From contig NZ_BSTS01000014.1 in assembly GCF_030269665.1 (NCBI RefSeq), positions 62,001-126,000 on the forward strand: a DNA stretch of 64,000 bases, read 5' to 3'. Each line of letters begins with the position of its first letter. Positions within the stretch are counted from its first letter, which is position 1. Made by a program: the position numbers and the translations under genes. The notes beneath the pieces are model-generated. The model worked only from the letters and a program-made list of their open reading frames with translations. It searched no databases and was not told the origin of the DNA. Of the stretch, positions 34,576-42,283 are shown piece by piece. This stretch comes from Actinomycetospora sp. NBRC 106375 (GTDB lineage Bacteria; Actinomycetota; Actinomycetes; Mycobacteriales; Pseudonocardiaceae).

Positions 34576-35712
34576 GTGCAGCGCAGCACCGAGAGGTTCC
34601 TGACCACCCACGTCGGGAGCCTGCCCCGGCCCGACGACCTTGTCCGCACCATGTTCGCCCAGGAGGAGGGCGTGCCCGTCGACCGCGCCGCGCTGGCGGA
34701 GCGGGTCCGCGCCGCGGTGGCGGAGGTGGTCGGACACCAGCTCGACGCCGGCATCGACCTCGTGAACGACGGGGAGATGAGCAAGCCGAGCTACGCCTCC
34801 TACCCGAAGTACCGGCTCACCGGGTTCGACGGCGAGTCGGTGACCTTCTCCTACCGCGACCTCGACGACTTCCCGTCGATGGCGCAGCGGGTCATGTCCG
34901 ACCCGGGGCGCTCGCGGCGGAAGACGCCGGCCTGCACCGGCCCGGTGGCGCCCACGGGCGACGACGCCGTGCAGCACGACGTCGCGAACCTGCTCGCCGC
35001 GGACGGCGACCCGACCGGCCGGTTCCTCACCGCCGCGTCGCCCGGGCTGGTCGCGCTGTTCTTCGACGACCAGCACTACGGGTCCTACGAGGACTACCTG
35101 CTCGCCATCGCCGACGCGATGCGCCCGGAGTACGAGGCCATCGCCGCCGCCGGCATCACCGTGCAGCTCGACTGCCCGGATCTCGCGATGGGGCGCCACG
35201 TCCGCTACGCCGACCTCTCCGACGAGCAGTTCCTCGCCCGGCTGCGCCAGAACCTCGAGGCCATCGACCACGCCACCGCCGGCATCGATCCCGAGCTGCT
35301 GCGCCTGCACGTGTGCTGGGGCAACTACGACGGCCCCCACCATCGCGACATCCCGTTCGCCACGATCGTCCGCGACGTCCTGCGCGCCCGCCCCGCCGCG
35401 ATCGCGTTCGAGGCGGCGAACCCCCGCCACGCCCACGAGTTCACGGTGTTCGACGACGTCGCCCTGCCCGACGGCACGGTCCTCGTCCCGGGCGTGCTCG
35501 AGTCCAAGACCAACGTCATCGAGCACCCCGAGCTCGTCGCGCAGCGCATCGCCCGCTACGCCGAGCGCGTCGGCGCCGAGAACGTCGTCGCCGGCACCGA
35601 CTGCGGCTACGGCACCTGGGTCGGCCAGGCCGCCGTCGACCCCCAGGTCGTCTGGGCCAAGTTCGCCGCCCTCGCCGAAGGCGCCCGCCTCGCGAGCGAC
35701 CGCTGGTTCTGA
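34576..35712 (+). CDS. MetE-C-like (epoxyalkane:CoM transferase / methionine synthase II) protein
   Basis: A 378-residue TIM-barrel protein of the cobalamin-independent methionine synthase C-terminal family: THVGSLPRPDDLV at the N-terminus, VNDGEMSKPSYASY, and zinc ligands in LHVCWGNYDGPHH and GTDCGYGTW. It lacks the MetE N-terminal half, as do archaeal MetE and bacterial epoxyalkane:coenzyme M transferases. With aacS upstream and no CoM genes visible, a thiol-alkyl transfer in catabolism is the inference; the thiol is unknown. Confidence 0.85.
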   Translation: MQRSTERFLTTHVGSLPRPDDLVRTMFAQEEGVPVDRAALAERVRAAVAEVVGHQLDAGIDLVNDGEMSKPSYASYPKYRLTGFDGESVTFSYRDLDDFPSMAQRVMSDPGRSRRKTPACTGPVAPTGDDAVQHDVANLLAADGDPTGRFLTAASPGLVALFFDDQHYGSYEDYLLAIADAMRPEYEAIAAAGITVQLDCPDLAMGRHVRYADLSDEQFLARLRQNLEAIDHATAGIDPELLRLHVCWGNYDGPHHRDIPFATIVRDVLRARPAAIAFEAANPRHAHEFTVFDDVALPDGTVLVPGVLESKTNVIEHPELVAQRIARYAERVGAENVVAGTDCGYGTWVGQAAVDPQVVWAKFAALAEGARLASDRWF

Positions 35713-35730
35713 CCCCCCGGTTCTGCTGCG

Positions 35731-36510
35731 ATGGTCGACATGGCCGCGCCCGAGGGACCGCCGTTCTTCCACGACGTCGACCCCGTGACGCGGTTCCGGG
35801 AGGACGTGCTCGACGTCCACGTGCGCTCCGATCACGCCGGGCGCCGCCCCGCGGTGATCTTCATCCACGGTGGTCCCGTCCCGGAGGGCCACACCCCGCG
35901 CCCCCGGGACTCGGCCGTCTTCCGCGGCTACGGGGCGCTCGCCGCCCACGCCGGGCTGGTCGGGATCACCTTCGACCATCCCCTGTACACCGACCAGCAC
36001 TACCCGCAGTCGGCCGCGACCCTCGACGCCGTGGTGGAACGGACCCGCGCGCTCGACCAGGTCGACCCGGACCGCGTCGTCCCGTGGTTCTTCAGCGGGG
36101 GCGGCGTCCTGGCGGCCGCGTGGCTGCGCGACCCGCCGGAGTGGCTGCGCGGGATCGCCTGGACCTACCCGGTGCTCGCGCCGCCGCCCGACTGGCCGGG
36201 CGACGTCCGTCGGTTCGACGCCGTCGACGCCGTCGGCGAGCACCCCGCGCTGCCGAAGCTCCTCGTCCGGGTCGGGCACGAGATCGCAGGCATCGCCGGG
36301 ACCCAGGACGCCTTCGTCGCCGCGGCGCACGACGCCGGCGCCGCGCTCGAGGTCCTCACCATCGAGCACGCCGTGCACGGCTTCGAGGTCCATCCCTTCG
36401 ACGCCGACGCACGCGCCACGGTCGACCGAGCGGTCGCGTGGGTCGCGGCGACGGCGGTCAGCCCTGGTCGAACACCAGACGCTGGTCGACGACCCGCGCG
36501 CCCCGCATGA
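35731..36510 (+). CDS. Alpha/beta hydrolase
   Basis: A 259-residue alpha/beta-fold hydrolase with an HGG oxyanion stretch (VIFIHGGPVPEGH), probable nucleophile Ser in WFFSGGGVLAA (first Gly of GxSxG replaced) and a C-terminal His in IEHAVHGFEVH. Similar to dienelactone-hydrolase-like esterases. It lies 18 bp after the MetE-like gene, probably co-transcribed. The final 17 codons run antisense over the end of the 36458 gene. Confidence 0.8.
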   Translation: MVDMAAPEGPPFFHDVDPVTRFREDVLDVHVRSDHAGRRPAVIFIHGGPVPEGHTPRPRDSAVFRGYGALAAHAGLVGITFDHPLYTDQHYPQSAATLDAVVERTRALDQVDPDRVVPWFFSGGGVLAAAWLRDPPEWLRGIAWTYPVLAPPPDWPGDVRRFDAVDAVGEHPALPKLLVRVGHEIAGIAGTQDAFVAAAHDAGAALEVLTIEHAVHGFEVHPFDADARATVDRAVAWVAATAVSPGRTPDAGRRPARPA

Positions 36511-37495
36511 GCCGCGCGAACGACGGGCGGCGGCCGTAGAGGGCGTGGTGGGCGACCTGGTAGTCGGCGACGGCGCTCCAGTTCAGCGGGAAGAACTCCG
36601 TGTAGTTCCAGCTCCGGGCGATCTTCTTGCCCCGGTTCGTGGAGCTGACGGTGCCGCACGTGTGCAGCGGCCAGTCGGTGGACCCGTACTGCTCGAGCAC
36701 CAGCGAGGTGTCGGCGCCGAGGGCGAGGTCGACCTTGTGCACCGTGCCGCGCTCCGTGAAGTGGGTGGCGACCGACGCGTCACTGCGGGCGGTGCTGACC
36801 CCGTCCGCGACGTGGTGCGCCGCCGCGAAGCCCGTCCCGGGCCGGCCGCGCCAGGCGTAGCCGCCCTCGTAGGTGCCGTCCTCGTACTCGACGAGCCAGT
36901 TCAGCCAGAGGTTGTGCAGCTTCGTGAGCATGCCCATCTCGGACCACATCGCGTCCGGGCGGCTGTAGATGAAGTCGAGCATGAACAGCCCTTCGACGGG
37001 CTCGCCGTCGAGGGTGCCGGTGGCCTTCCCGAGGTGTGAGCGCAGCATCTGCGGGTGCTCGTACCCCTCCTGCGAGGGAACCCAGAACGTGCAGACCTGG
37101 CCGAGCCGCCGCGCGGTCAGGTCGAGCCGTCCCGAGCCGTCGACCCATCGGTAGTCGCTGACGCCGAAGTCGTACCGCCAGGTGTCGCCGACGTAGCTGA
37201 CCGCGTCGGCGCTCTCGGTGACCCGGTACCGCTCGGCGATCGGGTTGTCGGCGTAGGGGAACAGGACGGGGCACTGGGCGTCGAGCCGCCCGTCGAGCCG
37301 GTAGACGCCCATGTTCAGGGTCTCGTTCTTGTTCTGTCCCTGGATGCCCCGCATGGCGTTGTAGATCCCGCCGGCCGCGTCGGTGAGGACCACGAAAGGG
37401 CAGATGAACACCGGCGCGTAGTCCTCCCGCGGACAGTGGCTCAGCCGGTAGGACTCCAGCGTCGGTTCGCCCTCGAGGTAGACGTGGTAGCGCAT
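36458..37495 (-). CDS. Conserved hypothetical protein, possible lipocalin/CrtC-like fold
   Basis: A 345-residue Trp/Tyr-rich, beta-looking protein (MRYHVYLEGEPTLESYRL, VCTFWVPSQEGYEHPQ, EGLFMLDFIYSRPDAMWSE, YEGGYAWRGRPGTGF, YTEFFPLNWSAVADYQ). The two-part beta pattern recalls hydratases and carotenoid-type lipocalin folds, but no family was confirmed. ATG 37495 is preferred: TTGACA-17-CAACGT places the transcript start near 37530, and GGAAGGA precedes it. A TTG at 37564 would put the start inside the -35 box. Divergent from the acyl-CoA ligase. Confidence 0.72.
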   Translation of the reverse strand: MRYHVYLEGEPTLESYRLSHCPREDYAPVFICPFVVLTDAAGGIYNAMRGIQGQNKNETLNMGVYRLDGRLDAQCPVLFPYADNPIAERYRVTESADAVSYVGDTWRYDFGVSDYRWVDGSGRLDLTARRLGQVCTFWVPSQEGYEHPQMLRSHLGKATGTLDGEPVEGLFMLDFIYSRPDAMWSEMGMLTKLHNLWLNWLVEYEDGTYEGGYAWRGRPGTGFAAAHHVADGVSTARSDASVATHFTERGTVHKVDLALGADTSLVLEQYGSTDWPLHTCGTVSSTNRGKKIARSWNYTEFFPLNWSAVADYQVAHHALYGRRPSFARLMRGARVVDQRLVFDQG

Positions 37496-37535
37496 CAGCG
37501 GCCGGTCCTTCCGGGCTCCCCAGCAGGTGGGGACG

Positions 37536-37575
37536 ACGTTGACACCGGCCCCCAGCGTTGTCAAACTGCCGTTTG
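37536..37575. promoter_or_regulatory. Consensus promoter (leftward) with CAAAC/GTTTG operator
   Basis: Minus strand: perfect TTGACA (37564-37559), 17 bp, CAACGT (37541-37536). An inverted repeat CAAAC-TGCC-GTTTG (37562-37575) overlaps the -35 box, followed by TTTGGCGG. It lies between the 36458 gene and the acyl-CoA ligase at 37603, and could control both. No cognate regulator gene is adjacent. Confidence 0.6.
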
Positions 37576-37602
37576 TTTGGCGGTCGGGCCTCGGAGGTCG
37601 CG

Positions 37603-39234
37603 ATGGGCACGCTGGCGGGCGAGCTGGGACTCCGGGCCGGCGAGCACCCCGACCGCACGTTCGTGTCCTTCCCGGACCTCGACCTGAGCTACGCGGAGTT
37701 CCACCGGCGCGCGGTCGCGCTGGCGAAGGGGCTGATCGCGGTCGGGCTGCGGCCCGGCGGGCACGTCGCGGTCCTCATGACGAACTCCCCGACCTACGTC
37801 GAGCTCGTGTTCGGGGTGCAGCTCGCCGGCGGAGTCGTCGTCCCGCTCAACGCGCGGTTCAAGCGCCGCGAGCTGAGCTACGTCCTGGGGCGCTGCGACG
37901 CCGAGATCCTGGTGACCACCGACGCGGTCGACGAGCACACCGACTTCACCGCGCTCGTGGCGGCGTCGCTCCCGGGCCTGCGTCTCGCGGAGCACACGGA
38001 GGGCGCAGCCGGTGCGGTCGTGGCGCCGGGCGCACCGCGCCTGCGGCGGATCCACCTCGACGGCGACAAGGACGTCCCGTTCGCGGCGCCCCTGACCGCC
38101 CTGGTCGCGGCGGGGCGGGACGTGCCCGACGACGCCGTGGTCGCGGCGTCCGCCGGCCGGACGGCCGAGGACCCCGCCGTGCTGCTCTACACCTCCGGGA
38201 CGACCGCCGACCCGAAGGGCTGCGAGCTCACGCACCGGGCCCTGATCGGCAGCTGGTCGGCCTTCGCCGACGTCGTTGGCCTGCGGGGCGGCGAGGCAAT
38301 GTGGACCCCGTGCCCCTTCTTCCACGTCGGCGGGATCGGCCCGACCGTGTCAGCGCTCGTGCGAGGCGCCGAGGTGATGTCGATGGGCCACTTCGATCCC
38401 GAGGTCGCCCTCGACCACCTCGAGCGCCGGCACGCCGAGCACCTCTTCCCGGCGTTCCCGCCGTTGACGCTCGGTCTGCTGCGCACCCCGGGCTACGACC
38501 GGGACCGGCTGCGCGCCGTGCGGACCGTGCTCAACGTGGCGCCCCGCGAGACCCAGGAGATGATCCAGCAGCTGTTGCCCGAGACCGCGGTCCTGCTCAC
38601 CGACTTCGGCATGACCGAGGGCGCCGGGATGATCACGACGACGACCCTCGACGAGCCCGAGCGCGATCGCCTGGGGCGCAACGGGCGCCCGATCCCCGGC
38701 ATCGAGGTGCGGATCACGGACCCCGGGGAGCCCGCGACGGTCGTCCCCGTGGACACACCCGGCGAGATCCAGTTCCGGGGCGTGAACGCCTTCCGCGCCT
38801 ACTACCGGGACCCCGAGGCGACGGCCGAGACGATCCTGCCCGGCGGCTGGGTCCGCACCGGCGACTCGGGGAGCGTGAACGCCAACGGCTCCCTGCTGTT
38901 CCTCGGGCGCACGAAGGACGTCCTCAAGGTCGGCGGCGAGAACGTCTCGCCGCTCGAGGTGGAGGCCTACCTGAGCACGCACCCGGCGGTGCGGATGGCC
39001 CAGGTCGTCGGTCGCCCGTCGGAGCGGTACGGCGAGGAGCCGGTGGCCTTCGTCGAGCTGTCCGGCGGCGCGGACTGCACGGCGGACGAGCTCATCGCCT
39101 TCTGCCGCGGCAGCCTCGCCTCGTACAAGGTGCCGCGCGAGGTCCGCTTCGTCACCAGCTGGCCGATGTCGGCGACGAAGATCCAGAAGTTCCGCCTGCG
39201 GGCGATGCTGGAGGACGATCTCGCGCCACGGTGA
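37603..39234 (+). CDS. AMP-forming acyl-CoA ligase
   Basis: A 543-residue ANL ligase: P-loop LLYTSGTTADPKGCELTHR, PCPFFHVGGIGP, DFGMTEGAGM, the GWVRTGDSG hinge region, and LGRTKDVLKVGGENVSPLEVE. The C-terminal Lys is in SATKIQKFRLR. Resembles medium/long-chain or aryl-CoA ligases; substrate unknown. GGAGG lies five bases before ATG 37603. It probably activates the acid that the divergent 36458 product or nearby enzymes handle. Confidence 0.92.
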   Translation: MGTLAGELGLRAGEHPDRTFVSFPDLDLSYAEFHRRAVALAKGLIAVGLRPGGHVAVLMTNSPTYVELVFGVQLAGGVVVPLNARFKRRELSYVLGRCDAEILVTTDAVDEHTDFTALVAASLPGLRLAEHTEGAAGAVVAPGAPRLRRIHLDGDKDVPFAAPLTALVAAGRDVPDDAVVAASAGRTAEDPAVLLYTSGTTADPKGCELTHRALIGSWSAFADVVGLRGGEAMWTPCPFFHVGGIGPTVSALVRGAEVMSMGHFDPEVALDHLERRHAEHLFPAFPPLTLGLLRTPGYDRDRLRAVRTVLNVAPRETQEMIQQLLPETAVLLTDFGMTEGAGMITTTTLDEPERDRLGRNGRPIPGIEVRITDPGEPATVVPVDTPGEIQFRGVNAFRAYYRDPEATAETILPGGWVRTGDSGSVNANGSLLFLGRTKDVLKVGGENVSPLEVEAYLSTHPAVRMAQVVGRPSERYGEEPVAFVELSGGADCTADELIAFCRGSLASYKVPREVRFVTSWPMSATKIQKFRLRAMLEDDLAPR

Positions 39235-39240
39235 CCGGGC

Positions 39241-40185
39241 TCAGCCCGTCGGAGCGAGCACGACGACCTTGCCCCGCAGCGTGCCGGCCGTCGCCTCGGC
39301 GTGGATCGACGCCAGGTCGGCCAGCGCCACCCGCCGGTCGACGTCGACGCGCAGCTCCCCGCGGTCGACCATGCCCACCAGCCGCGCCAGCAGCTCGGCG
39401 TCGTTGCGGACGAAGACGTCGACGGCGCGCACGCCGCGCGCCTCGTCGGCGGGCGCGGGCGTCCGCGGCACGGTGTTCACGACGACGCCGCCGTCGCGGA
39501 CCCGGGTCACGAGCGCGGCGAGCTGCTCGGGCGTGACCGGGGCGAGGTTGAGCAGGACGTCGACCGGCTCCTCGACCGCGGCCACGACGTCGGTGGTGAT
39601 GTGGTCGACGACCTCGTCGGCGCCCTGCGCCCGGAGGCGCTCGCTGCTGCGCGGGCCGCCGGTGGCGATGACGTGCGCCCCGGCGTTCTTCGCGAGCTGC
39701 ACGGCGTAGCCGCCGACCGCACCGCTCGCGCCGTTGATCAGGACGCGCTGGCCGGCCACCACCTTCGCGTCGTCGACCAGCGCCTGCCACGCGGTGAGCC
39801 CCACCATCGGCAGCGCGGCGGCGTCGGTCAGCGGGACGGTGCGCGGCGCCGCGACCAGGACCTCGGCCGGCGCGACGACGTACTCCGCGGCCGCGCCGTC
39901 GGCCACCATCGGTAGAAAGCCGATCACGTCGTCACCGACCCGGAGGCCGTCGACACCCTCACCGACGGCGTCCACGGTCCCGCTGACCTCGATCCCCGGG
40001 ACGTGCGGCAGGGCCACCGGGAACGGTTCCTGCAGGTAGCCCCCGCGGATGCCGTCGTCCACCAGGTTGAACGCCGACGCGGCGACACGGAGCCGCACCT
40101 GCCCGGCGCCGGGGACCGGCTGCTCCACGTCCTCGTACCGCAGGACCTCGGGACCGCCGTAGGCGTGGAACCGCACTGCCTTCAT
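39241..40185 (-). CDS. NADP-dependent quinone oxidoreductase-like MDR protein
   Basis: A 314-residue medium-chain dehydrogenase/reductase without zinc ligands: MKAVRFHAYGGPEVLRYEDV, VPGIEVSGTVDAVGEGV, and the nucleotide motif INGASGAVGGYAVQLAK. Such proteins reduce quinones or enones with NADPH, often in response to electrophiles. It is divergent from a MarR gene, with two 18-bp palindromes between, so MarR-controlled detoxification is likely. Confidence 0.9.
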   Translation of the reverse strand: MKAVRFHAYGGPEVLRYEDVEQPVPGAGQVRLRVAASAFNLVDDGIRGGYLQEPFPVALPHVPGIEVSGTVDAVGEGVDGLRVGDDVIGFLPMVADGAAAEYVVAPAEVLVAAPRTVPLTDAAALPMVGLTAWQALVDDAKVVAGQRVLINGASGAVGGYAVQLAKNAGAHVIATGGPRSSERLRAQGADEVVDHITTDVVAAVEEPVDVLLNLAPVTPEQLAALVTRVRDGGVVVNTVPRTPAPADEARGVRAVDVFVRNDAELLARLVGMVDRGELRVDVDRRVALADLASIHAEATAGTLRGKVVVLAPTG

Positions 40186-40215
40186 CGGAGGAGCCTCGCT
40201 TCGTCCGCACCCGTG

Positions 40216-40233
40216 TGCTTCGAACTCGAAGCA
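40216..40233. promoter_or_regulatory. MarR operator 1 (near-perfect 18-bp palindrome)
   Basis: TGCTTCGAACTCGAAGCA, symmetrical except at the centre, 30 bp upstream of the quinone-oxidoreductase start. The same sequence with one change recurs 39 bp to the right. Confidence 0.8.
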
Positions 40234-40254
40234 CCTTGGGAACGACGCTAACCG

Positions 40255-40272
40255 TGCTTCGAATTCGAAGCA
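40255..40272. promoter_or_regulatory. MarR operator 2 (perfect 18-bp palindrome)
   Basis: TGCTTCGAATTCGAAGCA reads identically on both strands. It is followed by TAGACT (40275-40280), a -10 box ending 6 bp before the MarR ATG 40287, so the regulator message is probably leaderless and blocked when the site is filled. Confidence 0.82.
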
Positions 40273-40286
40273 AGTAGACTCGGCCG

Positions 40287-40790
40287 ATGCCGGACCCCTC
40301 GCACGCCGTCGACCCCGTCCAGCTGGGTGCGTACTTCGCGCTCGTCGAGGTGTCCGCCCTGCTCCAGCACGGGATCGAGCAACAGCTCCGCGAGGACGGC
40401 GACCTCACGTTCGTCCGCTTCCAGGTCCTCATGCGGCTCGACCAGACCGCGACCGGCAGCCACCGCATGACCGACCTGGCCGACGCCATCGTCTACAGCC
40501 GCAGCGGCCTGACCTACCAGGTGGGCCTGCTGGAGAAGGCCGGCCTCGTCACCCGCGCGCCCTCCCCCGACGACGAGCGCGGCGTCGCCGTCACCATCAC
40601 CGACGCCGGCCGCGCGCTGATCGCGCGGGTCCTCCCCGGCCACGAGGAGGTCGTGAGCGACCTGCTCTTCGAGCCGCTCTCGCGGGACGACGCCCGGACC
40701 CTCGCCGGCCTCCTGACCCCGGTGCGCGACCACATGCGCGCGGCACCCCCGCGCTCCGCGGCACCCCGACGGCGAAGTCCTCGTTCTTGA
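40287..40790 (+). CDS. MarR family transcriptional regulator
   Basis: A 167-residue winged-helix protein: LTFVRFQVLMRLDQTATGSHRM, recognition helix IVYSRSGLTYQVGLLEKAGLV, wing TRAPSPDDERGVAVTITDAG. Adjacent palindromes at 40216 and 40255 are almost certainly its sites, controlling itself and the divergent quinone oxidoreductase. The C-terminal 20 residues are Arg/Pro rich and outside the fold. The promoter of the next gene starts inside its last codons. Confidence 0.9.
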   Translation: MPDPSHAVDPVQLGAYFALVEVSALLQHGIEQQLREDGDLTFVRFQVLMRLDQTATGSHRMTDLADAIVYSRSGLTYQVGLLEKAGLVTRAPSPDDERGVAVTITDAGRALIARVLPGHEEVVSDLLFEPLSRDDARTLAGLLTPVRDHMRAAPPRSAAPRRRSPRS

Positions 40791-40836
40791 CTAGTCAGTC
40801 CTAGAACGCTACGAATTACTCAACCGATGAGTTGAG
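40787..40836 (+). promoter_or_regulatory. Promoter and SD-proximal hairpin for DHFR-like gene
   Basis: TTGACT (40787-40792), 17 bp, TACGAA (40810-40815) make a good vegetative promoter. CTCAAC (40819-40824) pairs with GTTGAG (40831-40836) around CGATGA; the right arm runs into the ribosome site GAGGAGG (40834-40840). The stem could mask the Shine-Dalgarno in RNA, or be a DNA operator just past the start point. Confidence 0.55.
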
Positions 40837-40847
40837 GAGGTCGAGCG

Positions 40848-41414
40848 ATGTCGAGCCTGATGGTGGACCTGATCATGTCCCTGGACGGGTACGGGGCCGC
40901 CGAGGGCTGGCCCGGGTACTGGGGGATGGAGGGGCCCGAGTACCTCGCGTGGATCGGCGAGACGTCGGAGACGCAGCACGTCGCACTCCTGGGGGCGACG
41001 ACCTACCGGCTGATGTCCGGGTTCGCGGCCGCGATGGGCGACGACCCCGGCTTCGCCGCCCTCACCGCCATGCCCAAGGTCGTGTTCTCCTCCACCGTCG
41101 AGGGGCCGCTGTCGTGGGCCAACACCGAGCTGGTCGCCGGCGACGCCGTCGCGGCCGTGCGGGACATGAAGCAGCGCGACCACCGGCCGCTGCGCACCAT
41201 CGGCAGCCTGAGCCTCGGCCGGTCGCTGCTCACCGCGGGGCTGGTCGACCGCCTGCGCGTCGTCGTCTTCCCGGTGATCACCGGCGTCACCGGGCGAGAC
41301 CGCTTCTTCGACGGCTACCCCGACGTCGCCCTCGACCTGGTCGATCACCGCACCTTCGACGGGCGGCTGCAGATGCTCGAGTACGTGCCCCGCGTCCTGG
41401 ACGTGGTCCGGTGA
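40848..41414 (+). CDS. Dihydrofolate reductase-like (RibD C-terminal domain) protein
   Basis: A 188-residue RibD-C fold protein: LMVDLIMSLDGYGAAEGWPG, LLGATTYRLMSGFAA, PKVVFSSTVEGPLSWANTEL, TIGSLSLGRSLLTAGLVDRLR. It binds NADPH in related proteins; substrate unknown. ATG 40848 has GAGGAGG seven bases upstream. Coupled by GTGA overlap to a VOC protein. It is only distantly similar to the copy at 15054. Confidence 0.88.
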   Translation: MSSLMVDLIMSLDGYGAAEGWPGYWGMEGPEYLAWIGETSETQHVALLGATTYRLMSGFAAAMGDDPGFAALTAMPKVVFSSTVEGPLSWANTELVAGDAVAAVRDMKQRDHRPLRTIGSLSLGRSLLTAGLVDRLRVVVFPVITGVTGRDRFFDGYPDVALDLVDHRTFDGRLQMLEYVPRVLDVVR

Positions 41415-41824
41415 GGACGCTGCACTTCGGGCTGCGGGTCGCCGACATCGACCGCTCGCTCGCCTTCTACACCGCCGTCGGCTACGAGGTCGTGGGTGCC
41501 GTTCCCGGCACCGGGCTCGGAGACCTGACGATGCTGGGCCTCCCCGGCGACGAGTTCGTCACCATCGAGCTCGTCCACGATCCCGACGCTCCGCCGGCTC
41601 CCAGCAGCGGCCCGAGCCACTTCGTCATCCACGTCGAGTCCATGGACGCCGTCCTGGCCGCGCTGGCCGCCCGCGGCATCGAGGCCGAGCCGCCCACCTC
41701 GCCGGACGGGTCCGCCGACTTCCGCACGACCTGGATCGCCGACCCGGACGGCCACCGCATCGAGCTGGTCCAGTGGCCCGCCGGCCACGCCGTCGGGATG
41801 GGCGCCGCCGACTTCCCACGCTGA
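41411..41824 (+). CDS. VOC (glyoxalase/bleomycin resistance-like) family protein
   Basis: A 137-residue two-module beta-alpha-beta protein: RTLHFGLRVADIDRSLAFYTAVGYEV, and the second half FVIHVESMDAVLAALAARGIE with WIADPDGHRIELVQW. The His/Glu metal positions are present (His at residue 5, Glu in RIELV). Members isomerise, cleave or bind small electrophiles or antibiotics. GTG 41411 overlaps the DHFR-like stop. Confidence 0.88.
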   Translation: MRTLHFGLRVADIDRSLAFYTAVGYEVVGAVPGTGLGDLTMLGLPGDEFVTIELVHDPDAPPAPSSGPSHFVIHVESMDAVLAALAARGIEAEPPTSPDGSADFRTTWIADPDGHRIELVQWPAGHAVGMGAADFPR

Positions 41825-41825
41825 G

Positions 41826-42233
41826 TCACTCGCGCAGCTGCTCGAGCAGACCCATGTCGTCGCGGCACGCCCAGTGCTCGACGATCACGCCGTCGGCGAC
41901 CCGCCAGAGGTGGATGAACGTCCAGGCGGCCGGTCGACCGGAGACGCCCTCGCCGGCGAGCAGCGGCATCGTCGACGCCCGGTGGGTGCCGTGGAGCGTG
42001 AGGTGCTGGGCGACCAGGTCGCCGTCCCCGATGAGGTGGTGCTGCTCGGCGGTGACCGGCCCGAGGTCCTCGTCGATGATGCCCAGGATGCGTCGGAGCC
42101 CCTCGCGGCCCTGAGGACCGGCGGCGTGGTTGAGCATGTCCTCCGCGACGAGGTCGTCGAGAACGGTCTCGTCCCCCTCCTGCTGCCGCCGGAACATCTC
42201 CGCGACGACGTCCTTCGCGCTGCGCTCGCTCAT
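41826..42233 (-). CDS. SnoaL-like polyketide cyclase / ester cyclase family protein
   Basis: A 135-residue NTF2-fold protein: DVVAEMFRRQQEGDETVLDDLV, NHAAGPQGREGLRRIL, HLIGDGDLVAQHLTLHGTH, FIHLWRVADGVIVEHWACRDDMGLLEQL. Typical of the SnoaL-like aldol-cyclase group, many of which have no known reaction. Last gene of the leftward set 44286-41826; its stop lies 2 bp from that of the converging VOC gene. Confidence 0.85.
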   Translation of the reverse strand: MSERSAKDVVAEMFRRQQEGDETVLDDLVAEDMLNHAAGPQGREGLRRILGIIDEDLGPVTAEQHHLIGDGDLVAQHLTLHGTHRASTMPLLAGEGVSGRPAAWTFIHLWRVADGVIVEHWACRDDMGLLEQLRE

Positions 42234-42283
42234 CCCGTCAATGTCGTGGAACCGACGACGCGTGACCAGTGCGCCCCGGCGGT

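Noticed and set aside
37496-37564. TTG start at 37564 for the 36458 gene
   Set aside because: Lies inside the -35 box of a near-consensus promoter; ATG 37495 has its own ribosome site.
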